Shown here piece after piece: positions 1 through 7,830 of a stretch of DNA of 64,000 nt. Every line of letters begins with the position of its first letter. Position 1 is the first letter of the stretch. Origin of the DNA: Radiobacillus kanasensis (GTDB lineage: Bacteria > Bacillota > Bacilli > Bacillales > Amphibacillaceae); assembly GCF_021049245.1 (NCBI RefSeq), contig NZ_CP088020.1:3478001-3542000 (forward strand). The letters run 5' to 3'. The translations under genes and the position numbers were made by a program. The notes beneath the pieces were generated by a model. That model had not been told where the DNA came from. It saw nothing but the letters and a program-made list of their open reading frames with translations, and searched no databases.

Positions 1-1055
1 AGACGTCCTTTTTCTTTTTCATCACTAGTAGAGTTAGCAAGAACATAATCTAGCATTAGCGTTCCAAGTTGATTACCTGTTAGCACTTGGTAAGAACCAG
101 CTGCATTTTTCACAGCTACTCCTAAACGGTCTGCATCCGGATCTGTTCCAATTAATACATCCGCCCCGTAATCTGAGCCTTGTTCAATCGCAATGGTAAA
201 GGCTTGATGCTCTTCCGGATTAGGGGATTGGACCGTAGAAAACTCCGGATCAGGCTGGGCTTGTTCTTTTACAACATGGATATGTTCAAAGCCGATTTGC
301 TTTAAACCTCTTAACACAAGATCATGTGATGTGCCGTGTAATGGTGTAAAGACGATTCGCAGTTCTTTTTTCTGCCCTAATTCAGAAGCGTTCCATTTAG
401 ATAGTTGTTTTACCTGCTCTAAATAAGCCTTGTCCACTTCTTCCCCGATCCATGTAAGCAATTTCTTTTCCTCAAGGGACTGCTCCGTTACATATGGAAC
501 CGTTAGTTCATTTTCTATTGCATTTACTTCTGCAATGACTTGCTCGGCTTGCGCGGGAGGAATTTGCCCTCCATCTTCGTTATAAACCTTGAAACCATTA
601 TATTCTGGCGGGTTGTGACTTGCGGTAATCATAACCCCTGCTGCTGCACCAAGGTGGCGTACCGCAAATGATAAAGTTGGGGTCGGATGTAATTCTTCGA
701 ATACATACGACTTAATCCCGTGGTTTCCCAATACCTTTGCTGTTTCTAGAGCGAACTCTTTGGACATGTGCCTGGAGTCATAGGAAACGGCAACCCCTTT
801 TTCTTGAGGGTTACTCGTATGCTTCTCTAGGTAATTGGCCAGTCCTTCGACAGCTTTTCGAATTGTATATACATTCATCCGGTTCGTTCCAGGACCAAGC
901 ATTCCTCTCATCCCGCCTGTTCCGAACGTTAAATTTTTATAAAAAGCATCTTCTAAATCTTTATCCGATTTTTTCAAGTCCTGAAGCTTTTCTTTTAACT
1001 TTTTATCGAGTGCTTCATATGAATCCCATTTTTGATATGTAGCTTGCCAAGTCAT
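1..1055 (-). CDS. pgcA: Phosphoglucomutase/phosphomannomutase, N-terminal part (3' end outside window)
   Basis: Alpha-phosphohexomutase that interconverts glucose 6-phosphate and glucose 1-phosphate in the cytosol, feeding UDP-glucose for glycolipid and teichoic acid synthesis. I translated the reverse strand from an ATG preceded by AGGAGG; the protein begins MTWQATYQKWDSYEAL. The phosphoserine loop TASHNP and the metal-binding loop GTDPDADR are both present in the expected order, as is the N-terminal GTGGMRG segment. About 351 residues are visible; the family is usually about 580, so the C-terminal sugar-binding and phosphate-binding domains lie beyond the left edge. The gene appears to stand alone: the next gene upstream is divergent. 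PgcA is the B. subtilis name for this family; assignment to glucose rather than mannose is by resemblance. Confidence 0.93.
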   Translation of the reverse strand, partial: MTWQATYQKWDSYEALDKKLKEKLQDLKKSDKDLEDAFYKNLTFGTGGMRGMLGPGTNRMNVYTIRKAVEGLANYLEKHTSNPQEKGVAVSYDSRHMSKEFALETAKVLGNHGIKSYVFEELHPTPTLSFAVRHLGAAAGVMITASHNPPEYNGFKVYNEDGGQIPPAQAEQVIAEVNAIENELTVPYVTEQSLEEKKLLTWIGEEVDKAYLEQVKQLSKWNASELGQKKELRIVFTPLHGTSHDLVLRGLKQIGFEHIHVVKEQAQPDPEFSTVQSPNPEEHQAFTIAIEQGSDYGADVLIGTDPDADRLGVAVKNAAGSYQVLTGNQLGTLMLDYVLANSTSDEKEKGR

Positions 1056-1209
1056 AAAGCTCCTCCTTTATTTTTTCAGCAATTCCAAACAAATTCTACC
1101 ACATTCTGCAATTTGCTTCTATCGTTTCTCTAAGAGAAGCTACTCATTCTTCGTTTACTCATCTACTTTATAGGATAAAATGAAAAAGTGACTCTTTAAA
1201 TCTGTATCA

Positions 1210-1238
1210 TTTACGTTTTTCTTTCTATATAATATAGA
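1210..1238 (+). promoter_or_regulatory. Sigma-A type promoter for the AI-2E family gene
   Basis: A -35 box TTTACG (1210-1215) and a -10 box TATAGA (1233-1238) are separated by 17 bases, about 50 bases upstream of the TTG start at 1288. The rest of the 232-base divergent gap (1056-1287) is AT-rich with nothing else recognisable. Confidence 0.5.
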
Positions 1239-1287
1239 TATTACATAGATGATATCCATGAACTATTGATAGTAAGGTTGTGATTAT

Positions 1288-2370
1288 TTGGCCAGTAAAA
1301 AGTGGTTTCAGACACTTGTAGCTTTTATCCTAATCTTTATTTTGATTTTCTTAATCGAGCAGACAAAATTTATTTTTGAACCAGTAGGCTCCTATCTTAC
1401 AGCTATAGCTGTCCCATTCATTGGGGCAGGACTGTTATATTATATTACTCTACCTTTAGTGACCTTTTTAGAAAAATATAAGTTTCCTAGGATTGCTAGT
1501 ATTTTAGTTACATTCCTATTGTTAATGTTCGTTGTATTTCTATTCTTTAACTACGTTATCCCTATTGCACAACAACAATTTGAACGTCTTGTTGGCAACA
1601 TCCCTGATATAGCGGATGGGATTGAGGAGATTATCGTTTATTGGCAGGACAACCAAAATATTATTCCACCACAAGTCGAAAGCATGATTGATCGGGTAAC
1701 GAATAACTTAGATAACCATTTAGAAAACTTTGCGACGTTTATTATCAATTTTATCGGCCAGCTATTTGGATTTGTCTTTTCATTCGTGCTTATCCCTTTC
1801 TTCTGGTTCTTTATGTTAAAGGATGGCGACAAGCTCGTACCCTTTATCAGCAAGTTTCTTAGCAAGCCAAAAGCAGCAAGTTTTATGGAGCTTATGGCAA
1901 GAGTTAATCATACTCTATCTTCCTTTATTCAAGGCCAGGTTATCGTAAGTGTTTGCGTTGGGTTTATGCTATACATTGGATACGTTATTATTGACCTTGA
2001 TTATGCCTTAACATTGGCACTGTTTGGTCTTGTGATGAACTTAATCCCTTTTGTTGGTCCATTTATTTCAGCCGTTCCAGCTGTTATTATCGGCTTCTTC
2101 CAAGAACCAATGGTGGCCGTATATGTGATTATCGTAATGGTTGTTGCCCAACAGATAGAGAGTAATTTTATTTCCCCAAATGTAATGGGCAGAGTACTAC
2201 AGCTTCATCCACTAACGATTATTACTCTTATCCTGGCTGCTGGAAGTATTGCTGGCTTCTTCGGGTTACTGTTCATTATTCCTGCTTATGCCGTTCTGAA
2301 AACGATTGTTAGTCATTTCTATCATGAGTGGAGAAGAAAACAGCCTGAAGGGGAAAAGGAAATCTTTTAA
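1288..2370 (+). CDS. AI-2E family transporter (YtvI/YdbI/PerM type membrane protein)
   Basis: Polytopic membrane protein of 360 residues in the AI-2E exporter family (PF01594), whose members export small molecules, autoinducer-2 or sodium ions; the substrate here is unknown. Hydrophobic segments lie near residues 10-25, 32-52, 65-90, 155-180, 210-235, 240-270, 275-300 and 310-345, with the long hydrophilic stretch near 90-150 typical of the family. The C-terminal part holds GxxMNLIPFVGPFIS and QQIESNFISPNVMG motifs, which are family hallmarks. The start is TTG with a weak AAGG-type ribosome binding site; no in-frame ATG gives a better N-terminus. B. subtilis carries several paralogues, so I do not assign one name. 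Single gene, divergent from pgcA. Confidence 0.88.
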   Translation: MASKKWFQTLVAFILIFILIFLIEQTKFIFEPVGSYLTAIAVPFIGAGLLYYITLPLVTFLEKYKFPRIASILVTFLLLMFVVFLFFNYVIPIAQQQFERLVGNIPDIADGIEEIIVYWQDNQNIIPPQVESMIDRVTNNLDNHLENFATFIINFIGQLFGFVFSFVLIPFFWFFMLKDGDKLVPFISKFLSKPKAASFMELMARVNHTLSSFIQGQVIVSVCVGFMLYIGYVIIDLDYALTLALFGLVMNLIPFVGPFISAVPAVIIGFFQEPMVAVYVIIVMVVAQQIESNFISPNVMGRVLQLHPLTIITLILAAGSIAGFFGLLFIIPAYAVLKTIVSHFYHEWRRKQPEGEKEIF

Positions 2371-2419
2371 ATTAAATAAGAAAAGTGCAGGGCACCCAGC
2401 CTTCACCTATCTTGTGCAT

Positions 2420-2626
2420 AGTTGATAGAAATTGCGACATAACTCTAATTAAAAATTTATTGAAAGAATAATGAAGTGAAGCTTGATGCCGCGCTTCGGC
2501 AGAATACTCCGCTTTCCGCGGAAAGCGACTGCCCGCAACGGAGATCAACATCGTATCCATAATCGAGCAGTTATTCAAACCGATGGTTTTTTTGTAACTT
2601 TTCTTACGTCGCAGTTTATATCAACT
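2420..2626. repeat. Palindromic intergenic repeat element, copy 1 (207 bp)
   Basis: The element is bounded by 24-base imperfect inverted repeats at 2420-2443 and 2603-2626; the core TTGCGACATAA pairs with TTACGTCGCA. The interior (about 2490-2545) holds a GC-rich palindromic block with CTTTCCGCGGAAAG, a sequence type found as dispersed repeats in many Bacillaceae genomes. No transposase is encoded. The same inverted ends recur at 15700-15802 with a different, shorter interior. This looks like a MITE-like or REP-like non-coding element, which is inference. Confidence 0.65.
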
Positions 2627-2675
2627 GCGAGGATTTAAAGTAACAATACTTACTTAAAGAGCCCTTTCAAACAGA

Positions 2676-2707
2676 AAATCACCTAGGATTTCAATCCTAG
2701 GTGATTT
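2676..2707 (-). terminator. Intrinsic terminator of the dctQMP operon
   Basis: A perfect inverted repeat AAATCACCTAGGATT / AATCCTAGGTGATTT is followed on the reverse strand by TTTTCTGTTT, directly downstream of the dctP stop. Confidence 0.8.
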
Positions 2708-2716
2708 ATTGGTTTA

Positions 2717-3823
2717 TTATTCTCCTGTAACTGCCTTAATTTCTTCTAGAAGTTTGTCAAGAATAGCTCCATCTACCGTAGATACTTCTTTTTTATAGTA
2801 ATCTCTTACAGGTAGTGCAAGCTCTTTGAACGCCGCGCGTTGTTCTTCTGTTAACTCAACCACTTCTGTTGGATGTTCTTCATTGTTTTTAATTTTTTCT
2901 AACCATTCTTCGTTCTGTGTTTTTTGTTCTTCGAATACCCAATCTTGCATTTCTTGTACAGTTTCGTCTACTAATTTTTTCACGTTTTCTGGTAATCCAT
3001 TGTACCATTCTGTGTTTACCGTTGTCATTGCCACGTAGTTATTGTGGTTTGAAATAGTCATATGAGATTGTACTTCGTTGAAAGAAGCATCCCCAATAAA
3101 GAAGATTGGGTTTTCTTGACCTTCAACTGTTCCACGGTCTAAAGCCGTATAAAGCTCACTCCAGCTCATCGGAGTTGGCTCTGCACCATACGCTTCATAT
3201 GATTTAATAATCAATGGAGAGGTTTGTGTTCTCATTTTGAAATTTTCAAAGTCTGCTGGCTCCTGTAATGGAGAGCTAGAAGTCCATTGCATTGCACCTT
3301 CTGTCCAGAAAGAAAGTGGTGTAATGCTATATTCTTCATATCTTGCTACTAAGTCTTCATTTAATGCTTTACTTGTGTTTAAGATTTCTTGCGTTTTTTC
3401 TACACTATCTGGGAACAAGAAGTGTAAAGCGAAAATTTGTCCTTCTTTAACCATGTTCCCTGTAAAACCAGGAGACATAACAGCCATTTCTACTCCACCA
3501 TTTTGTAGAAGCTCTACTTGGTCCGTTTCGCTACCTAGTCCACCATACTCATATGGTTCGATCGTAATCTTACCATCTGATTTCTCACTCATACGTTTTG
3601 CAAACTCCGCTGCATATTCATATTGCACTTGGCCTTTAACTTCCTCCGTTACGAAGCGCCATGTTTGTGCCTCTATGTCTGAACTCGCTTCTGAACCTTC
3701 AGAACCTGAATCTGATCCGTCAGAACCACTTTCACCAGTCGTGTCATCACCACCACAAGCAACTAACAAGAAGCTAAGTGTTAAGATTGATAGTAAACCA
3801 AATAAATATTTTTTCTTAAAAAT
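2717..3823 (-). CDS. dctP: TRAP transporter solute-binding lipoprotein DctP, apparent AUU start
   Basis: Extracytoplasmic substrate-binding subunit of a tripartite ATP-independent periplasmic (TRAP) transporter, likely for a C4-dicarboxylate or another organic acid, lipid-anchored on the outer face of the membrane. The open frame extends upstream of any ATG/GTG/TTG through a textbook lipoprotein signal peptide (FKKKYLFGLLSILTL, then lipobox LVAC). The only codon able to start it is ATT at 3821-3823, eight bases after AGGGGG; an in-frame TAG lies just upstream. The mature protein (about 350 aa) has the DctP-family features, including FKMRTQTSPL and a Trp/Glu-rich middle. It is the third gene of dctQ-dctM-dctP, unlike P-Q-M order in many organisms. 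A sequencing error destroying an ATG cannot be excluded. Confidence 0.88.
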   Translation of the reverse strand: MFKKKYLFGLLSILTLSFLLVACGGDDTTGESGSDGSDSGSEGSEASSDIEAQTWRFVTEEVKGQVQYEYAAEFAKRMSEKSDGKITIEPYEYGGLGSETDQVELLQNGGVEMAVMSPGFTGNMVKEGQIFALHFLFPDSVEKTQEILNTSKALNEDLVARYEEYSITPLSFWTEGAMQWTSSSPLQEPADFENFKMRTQTSPLIIKSYEAYGAEPTPMSWSELYTALDRGTVEGQENPIFFIGDASFNEVQSHMTISNHNNYVAMTTVNTEWYNGLPENVKKLVDETVQEMQDWVFEEQKTQNEEWLEKIKNNEEHPTEVVELTEEQRAAFKELALPVRDYYKKEVSTVDGAILDKLLEEIKAVTGE

Positions 3824-3869
3824 AGTAATTACCCCCTAAGATTATTTAAATATATGTCATCTCACTCAG

Positions 3870-5147
3870 TTACGGTAAAATGTACCGGTAAGCGAGTGAA
3901 ATTTCTGGAACAAATATTAGTAATATCGCGACACCAACCAACATGACAATATACGGTGGTGTTGAACGAATTACATCTAAATACGATTTTTCAAAGACGG
4001 CACTGGCCGTAAATATATCAACACCGAATGGCGGTGTTGCAGAACCTAGAGCAGCCTGGAATGTAATGATTACCCCTAGGTGTACCGGATCAACGCCAGC
4101 ATTAATTGCTACTGGATAGAAAATCGGTGTTAATACGAGAATAACAACAATAGGATCAACAAACATACAGCCGACAAAGAAGAAAATTGTGACCATAAAT
4201 AAAACAAATATGGCACTTGGATCTGGCCCCAATACTGCTTCCGTTACCGTTTGTGGGATTCTCGCAAAAGAAATGACCCACGTAAAGGCTTGACCAGCTG
4301 AAACTAAGACGAAGACGGCTGATGTTACCAACCCTGTCGATAACGCCACTCTTGGTATTTCATTTAGTTTAATAGATCGATAAACGATAACCTCTAAGAT
4401 AAAAGCATATAACACAGAAATCCCTGCTGCCTCCGTTGCACTAAAAATACCAGCGTAAATACCGCCAACAACGATTATAGGAAATCCAAGAGGCAGAAGC
4501 GCTTTCCCTGTCGTTCTAAATCTTTCTTTCCAAGGCACTTTATCTGCTAAAGGTATATTTTCTTTTTTTGCGTAAAGAATACTAAAGGTGGCGAATGCAA
4601 AGAAGACGATTATCCCTGGCAATATTCCTGCCATGAATAAATCTCCAACAGAAGTATTCGAAACGAGCGCGTACATAATCATTCCGATACTTGGTGGAAT
4701 TAACAGCGCAATATCACTAGAATTAATGATGAGCGCTATAGCACTAGAATCCTTGTATCCTGCTTTTAATAGTCTCTCTCGCATAGGCTTACCTACCGCA
4801 ACAACCGTCGCTTGTGTGGAACCAGAAATGGCACCGAAAAGTGTACAAGTTGCAGCTGTTGTAATGGCATACCCACCACGTAGATGACCAACAAAAGCTC
4901 CGACGAAGTCTAACAAACGATTAGACGTTTTACCGGTGGTCATAATGTCAGCTGCCAAGATAAACAAAGGAACAGCTAACAGCACATAGGATTCTATACC
5001 AGTTTGCAGTTGTTGCATCATTAACATAGGATCCAAGTTCGGGAAAAAGAACCATAACACAACTAAGGGTCCTACGATTAATGGAATCATCATCGGAAAA
5101 TTCAATAGTAGTAAGACTACCATTATGGACATTAATAGAGCTACCAT
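3870..5147 (-). CDS. dctM: TRAP transporter large permease subunit DctM
   Basis: Large membrane subunit of the TRAP transporter; with DctQ it uses an ion gradient to move the ligand delivered by DctP. The protein has 425 residues and about 12 hydrophobic segments, the usual size for DctM (TIGR00786 family). Family motifs are visible, including VPLFILAADIMTTG, FGAISGSTQATVVAVGKPM, LIPPSIGMIMYALVSNTSVGDLFMAG and GSATPPFGVDIFTAS. The ATG start has GAGAGGA upstream. It lies 31 bases downstream of dctQ and 46 bases upstream of dctP, so the three genes form one operon. Substrate is not determinable from sequence; C4-dicarboxylate is the default family annotation. Confidence 0.94.
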   Translation of the reverse strand: MVALLMSIMVVLLLLNFPMMIPLIVGPLVVLWFFFPNLDPMLMMQQLQTGIESYVLLAVPLFILAADIMTTGKTSNRLLDFVGAFVGHLRGGYAITTAATCTLFGAISGSTQATVVAVGKPMRERLLKAGYKDSSAIALIINSSDIALLIPPSIGMIMYALVSNTSVGDLFMAGILPGIIVFFAFATFSILYAKKENIPLADKVPWKERFRTTGKALLPLGFPIIVVGGIYAGIFSATEAAGISVLYAFILEVIVYRSIKLNEIPRVALSTGLVTSAVFVLVSAGQAFTWVISFARIPQTVTEAVLGPDPSAIFVLFMVTIFFFVGCMFVDPIVVILVLTPIFYPVAINAGVDPVHLGVIITFQAALGSATPPFGVDIFTASAVFEKSYLDVIRSTPPYIVMLVGVAILLIFVPEISLAYRYILP

Positions 5148-5178
5148 TAAGTTTTTCCTCTCTCCATATATTTAATAG

Positions 5179-5727
5179 TTATACAAAAGATTGATCTTCG
5201 AGATTTTCATTTTCGTTGTAATCCTTCAGATCTGTACCCAAGTAAATATCCTTTTCCTTAATATTCACCCACATGTTTCTCAAGTATTGAATACCTCCCA
5301 TAAATAAACCAATTGGGATAAAGATAGTTATATAGATAGCCGGTAACTGTAACGATGACGTTACCGTACCTCTTTCATGTACTTGGAGAACATAAAGGGA
5401 TGAATAGTAGGCTAGTACAAACATTACTATGGCAGTAAAAGCGGGGATGAATATAGCAATTGCCTTTCTTACTTTAAAAGGCGCCATATCAAAAAATGCT
5501 GACATACTTATATGTCGACCTTTTCTCGCGGCATAACTGATACCCATAAAGGTTGCGATCACAATAGCGAATTTACTCAACTCTTGCGAAAAGGTCCAAC
5601 TAGATCCCGTTATGGCACGACTTAACACATTTCCGATCACCATAACTGCAATGAGAAGTATGGAGTAACTAAGTATAAATTCCTCCAACTTCAATATGAA
5701 TTTATCTATTGCTCTTAGTATTTTCAA
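5179..5727 (-). CDS. dctQ: TRAP transporter small permease subunit DctQ
   Basis: Small four-helix membrane subunit that couples DctP and DctM in TRAP transport. The 182-residue protein has hydrophobic segments near residues 16-36, 50-68, 90-112 and 128-148, and the SSWTFSQELSKFAIVIATF plus RKGRHISMSAF region that marks the DctQ family. The start is TTG with GAGGAGG eight bases upstream. It is the first gene of the operon and has an unusually long acidic C-terminal tail (last 35 residues). A 340-base untranslated region separates it from the next gene upstream. Confidence 0.9.
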   Translation of the reverse strand: MKILRAIDKFILKLEEFILSYSILLIAVMVIGNVLSRAITGSSWTFSQELSKFAIVIATFMGISYAARKGRHISMSAFFDMAPFKVRKAIAIFIPAFTAIVMFVLAYYSSLYVLQVHERGTVTSSLQLPAIYITIFIPIGLFMGGIQYLRNMWVNIKEKDIYLGTDLKDYNENENLEDQSFV

Positions 5728-6013
5728 CCTAGTTTCCTCCTCGATTTAGGTCGATACAAGCCCAGGAGTCATTAAGACAAGACTAATGTTACAGAAATAT
5801 TTCATGAACCTCAAACTGTCTAAATTTTTATATATTCGGATAATTCCATGAATCTGGGAATCTGATTGGCATACCTCCTTCATCTCTTTATATGGGCTAA
5901 AATCCTCCCGATAAGTTATATATACTCCAAATTCACACCTCCTAAACCTGATTTTTCCTCATCTTGAAGATTTTTGGGTCTATTTATCTATTGAAATTAA
6001 GGAAATCTATAAC
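5728..6013 (-). other. Untranslated leader/promoter region of dctQMP
   Basis: AT-rich region that must hold the dctQMP promoter. On the reverse strand there are three Shine-Dalgarno-like clusters, one directly abutting a 14-codon frame at 5828-5872 with spacing too short for efficient initiation. I see no known riboswitch or operator. Together with the terminator at 6014-6046 this covers the 343-base gene-free stretch. Confidence 0.4.
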
Positions 6014-6046
6014 AAAAAAGCATGGGTCCAATCTGGAACCATGCAA
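6014..6046 (-). terminator. Intrinsic terminator after the broken kinase gene
   Basis: The reverse strand reads GCATGGTTCC, a short loop, GGACCCATGC and then CTTTTTTG, about 25 bases after the stop at 6071. Confidence 0.75.
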
Positions 6047-6070
6047 TTTACTTATATGTATGAGGGATGT

Positions 6071-6656
6071 CTAATTTTTTATGACATAATCAGCTAATTC
6101 TATTGGATTTTCCTTATTTAGATAGTAGTCTTCAGCTGACCAATAGCGTTTCTCAAATAATTCCTTCTTTTGTTGTGTATAAGATGATTCCCTTTTAAAA
6201 CGAGTTTTTCTGGGACAATCCAGGAAAATCATAAAGTCAAAAAAAGACTTCCATTCCTTCCTTTGCAGAAAAACTCCTTCTACCAGAATGATAGATTTCT
6301 TTGCAATATGTACCTCTTTCCATTTTAATGAGTCATCATCTTGATAAAATGGAAGTTTTAATGAAGATTTACTCTTAAGAAAGGACAGCAGGTTTTCTTT
6401 TATCCAATCCACATCCCATTGGAGAAAATAATATTCTTCCCATTGCGCTCTTCCCGTCTCATATCTTTTGTGTCTAAGTATAATGTGATCATCGATATGG
6501 AAAACGATAATATTTTGCCCACTTTCTTCTATATAATTGTTGAATCCTTTTCCCAAATGTGGACTTTCCAGATCTACTCAAACCGTCTAATCCAACAACA
6601 AAACGGTCGGTATGAGTGGATTCTCGTTGAATTGTTGCTACGAGTTCTTCTATCAT
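6071..6656 (-). pseudogene. P-loop (uridine kinase-like) nucleotide kinase, frameshifted
   Basis: Two overlapping reverse frames together make one kinase of about 195 residues. The upstream frame starts at the ATG at 6656 and carries the Walker A motif GLDGLSRSGKST; it then runs out of homology near 6540. The downstream frame (to the stop at 6071) continues with IIVFHIDDHI, a Walker-B/acceptor region, and LVEGVFLQRKEW plus FLDCPRKTRFKRE, typical of uridine kinase-like proteins. A single-base indel near 6520-6545, in a purine-rich run, would join them. The start overlaps the end of the GNAT gene (its TAG is one base away), so the pair is translationally coupled. It is either a recent pseudogene or a sequencing error. 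Confidence 0.72.
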
Positions 6657-6657
6657 G

Positions 6658-7497
6658 CTATTCTCCCAACTTATATACAATCGAATCTCCAACAACTTTA
6701 TATCCGATTTTTTGATAGATACGGTTAGAAGTCGGGTTAGCTTGATCCGTATATAACGCACAGAACCGATGTCCTTCCTCCAACAATTTTTGAGAAAGAG
6801 CTGCTACACAAGCAGACGCGTAGCCTTTTCGTTTCTGTTCATCAGGCGTATATACAGCATTAATCGTCGTTCCATTTTTGGTTTTTCTAGATTGATTCGC
6901 CATCGATACTGGCTTTCCATTCACTTCCCATACGTATATGGAGCGATTTTCTAAAAATTGATTCACAAGTGATTCTGCTCGGTCTTGGAGGCTAGGTTCA
7001 TTAGCTTCTTTTCCGAATTGTTTTATCCATTGGACTAACAAGTCGTTATGTTCTTGTCCTGCAATACAGAGATTTCCTTGTGCTCTGTCGGCATTCTCCA
7101 CTTTATCCAATTGATAAATTAGTTGTTCCATATGTACAGTGGCCTTACGATTCGTTGTTTGTTCCCAACCCCTTACAAAGGTATCCGCAACTCTTCGAGG
7201 TCCAATTATGCCTGGAAGTGCAAGTTTTTGCTCCGTTATACTTCTTATTATGGCAAGACAAACATCTCCCTCCACATCGATATCTGGAAGAACAAAATCA
7301 TGTGGTGGTGTTTGCAGAAAGCCATAGACATACTGTTGCCCTTTCCTAACCAGTCCCATTACAAGATGTTCGCTAGGCATATCCTTCTCTCTTTCTAAAA
7401 TACCTAGCATAAGATTGTTACAGGATTCTTTTCGTAAGAGCAATGGTTCGATTTGCTTGGAAAATTCTTTAATATCCTTTGTATAGATTACTCTCAT
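6658..7497 (-). CDS. GNAT family N-acetyltransferase
   Basis: Cytosolic acetyl-CoA dependent acyltransferase of 279 residues with unknown acceptor. The C-terminal half (about 165-279) is a GNAT fold: INAVYTPDEQKRKGYASACV matches the conserved motif A (R/Q-x-x-G-x-A pyrophosphate loop), followed by YTDQANPTSNRIYQKIGY, the motif B signature. The N-terminal half (about 1-140) is a divergent second GNAT-like domain, as in DUF4081/FR47-type proteins. It is the first gene of a two-gene unit with the broken kinase downstream. The ATG has a GAAAGAGAG-type ribosome binding site. Confidence 0.85.
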   Translation of the reverse strand: MRVIYTKDIKEFSKQIEPLLLRKESCNNLMLGILEREKDMPSEHLVMGLVRKGQQYVYGFLQTPPHDFVLPDIDVEGDVCLAIIRSITEQKLALPGIIGPRRVADTFVRGWEQTTNRKATVHMEQLIYQLDKVENADRAQGNLCIAGQEHNDLLVQWIKQFGKEANEPSLQDRAESLVNQFLENRSIYVWEVNGKPVSMANQSRKTKNGTTINAVYTPDEQKRKGYASACVAALSQKLLEEGHRFCALYTDQANPTSNRIYQKIGYKVVGDSIVYKLGE

Positions 7498-7618
7498 AGG
7501 ATCACTCTCTTTCTTCCCTATATTATAGTCTTACCCCATGTAAATGAGAAGGACAGAAGTACGATGATTTGACTTCTTTTTATCAATTTTCTAAGGTTGA
7601 CATAGAGGTGATAAAAAG

Positions 7619-7798
7619 ATGAATAAGAATGAAATCGAAGCAAGAATTAGGGAAATAAAGTCAGATTATATTCGAATCCAAGCGGACCTCGAAAAAATGG
7701 GGAATATTGGTGGCAATACAGAACGCGGTGAACAGCAATTAGCTGCCCTAGAAAAAGAGCTTGCTGAATTAAATAAAAAGCTAGATGAGTTTGACTGA
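7619..7798 (+). CDS. SE1832 family small coiled-coil protein
   Basis: 59-residue protein, below the usual ORF length cut-off, beginning MNKNEIEARIREIKSDYIRI. It is almost entirely a charged amphipathic helix with heptad-like spacing, interrupted by a Gly-Asn rich turn (GNIGGNTERG) that separates two helices. This matches my memory of the SE1832 family of Bacilli, which has no known function. A GAGGTG ribosome binding site lies 8 bases upstream. A strong terminator follows within five bases, and the next gene is convergent. Confidence 0.82.
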   Translation: MNKNEIEARIREIKSDYIRIQADLEKMGNIGGNTERGEQQLAALEKELAELNKKLDEFD

Positions 7799-7802
7799 AC
7801 TA

Positions 7803-7830
7803 AAGATCCCCTTCTATGTGAGGGGATCTT
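7803..7830. terminator. Bidirectional terminator between SE1832 gene and antiporter
   Basis: AAGATCCCC / GGGGATCTT hairpin followed by CTTTATT on the forward strand. The antiporter stop codon (7814-7816) lies in the loop, so the hairpin serves convergent transcripts. Confidence 0.8.

Larger units (their letters stand above)
2371..2716. other. Gap between AI-2E gene and dctP: palindromic repeat plus terminator
   Basis: This 346-base stretch contains the repeat element at 2420-2626 and the dctP terminator at 2676-2707. The only open frame (2372-2578, reverse) falls inside the repeat and has no ribosome binding site. Confidence 0.7.

Noticed and set aside
737..1042. 101-codon forward frame
   Set aside because: Antisense to pgcA.
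2372..2578. 68-codon reverse frame
   Set aside because: Lies within the palindromic repeat, lacks a ribosome binding site and has no family resemblance.
3237..3839. 200-codon forward frame
   Set aside because: Antisense shadow of dctP, with Ser/Pro-rich composition from the reverse reading.
5828..5872. 14-codon reverse frame (MPIRFPDSWNYPNI) in the dctQMP leader
   Set aside because: The AGGAGG is only one base from the ATG, too close for initiation; treated as chance.
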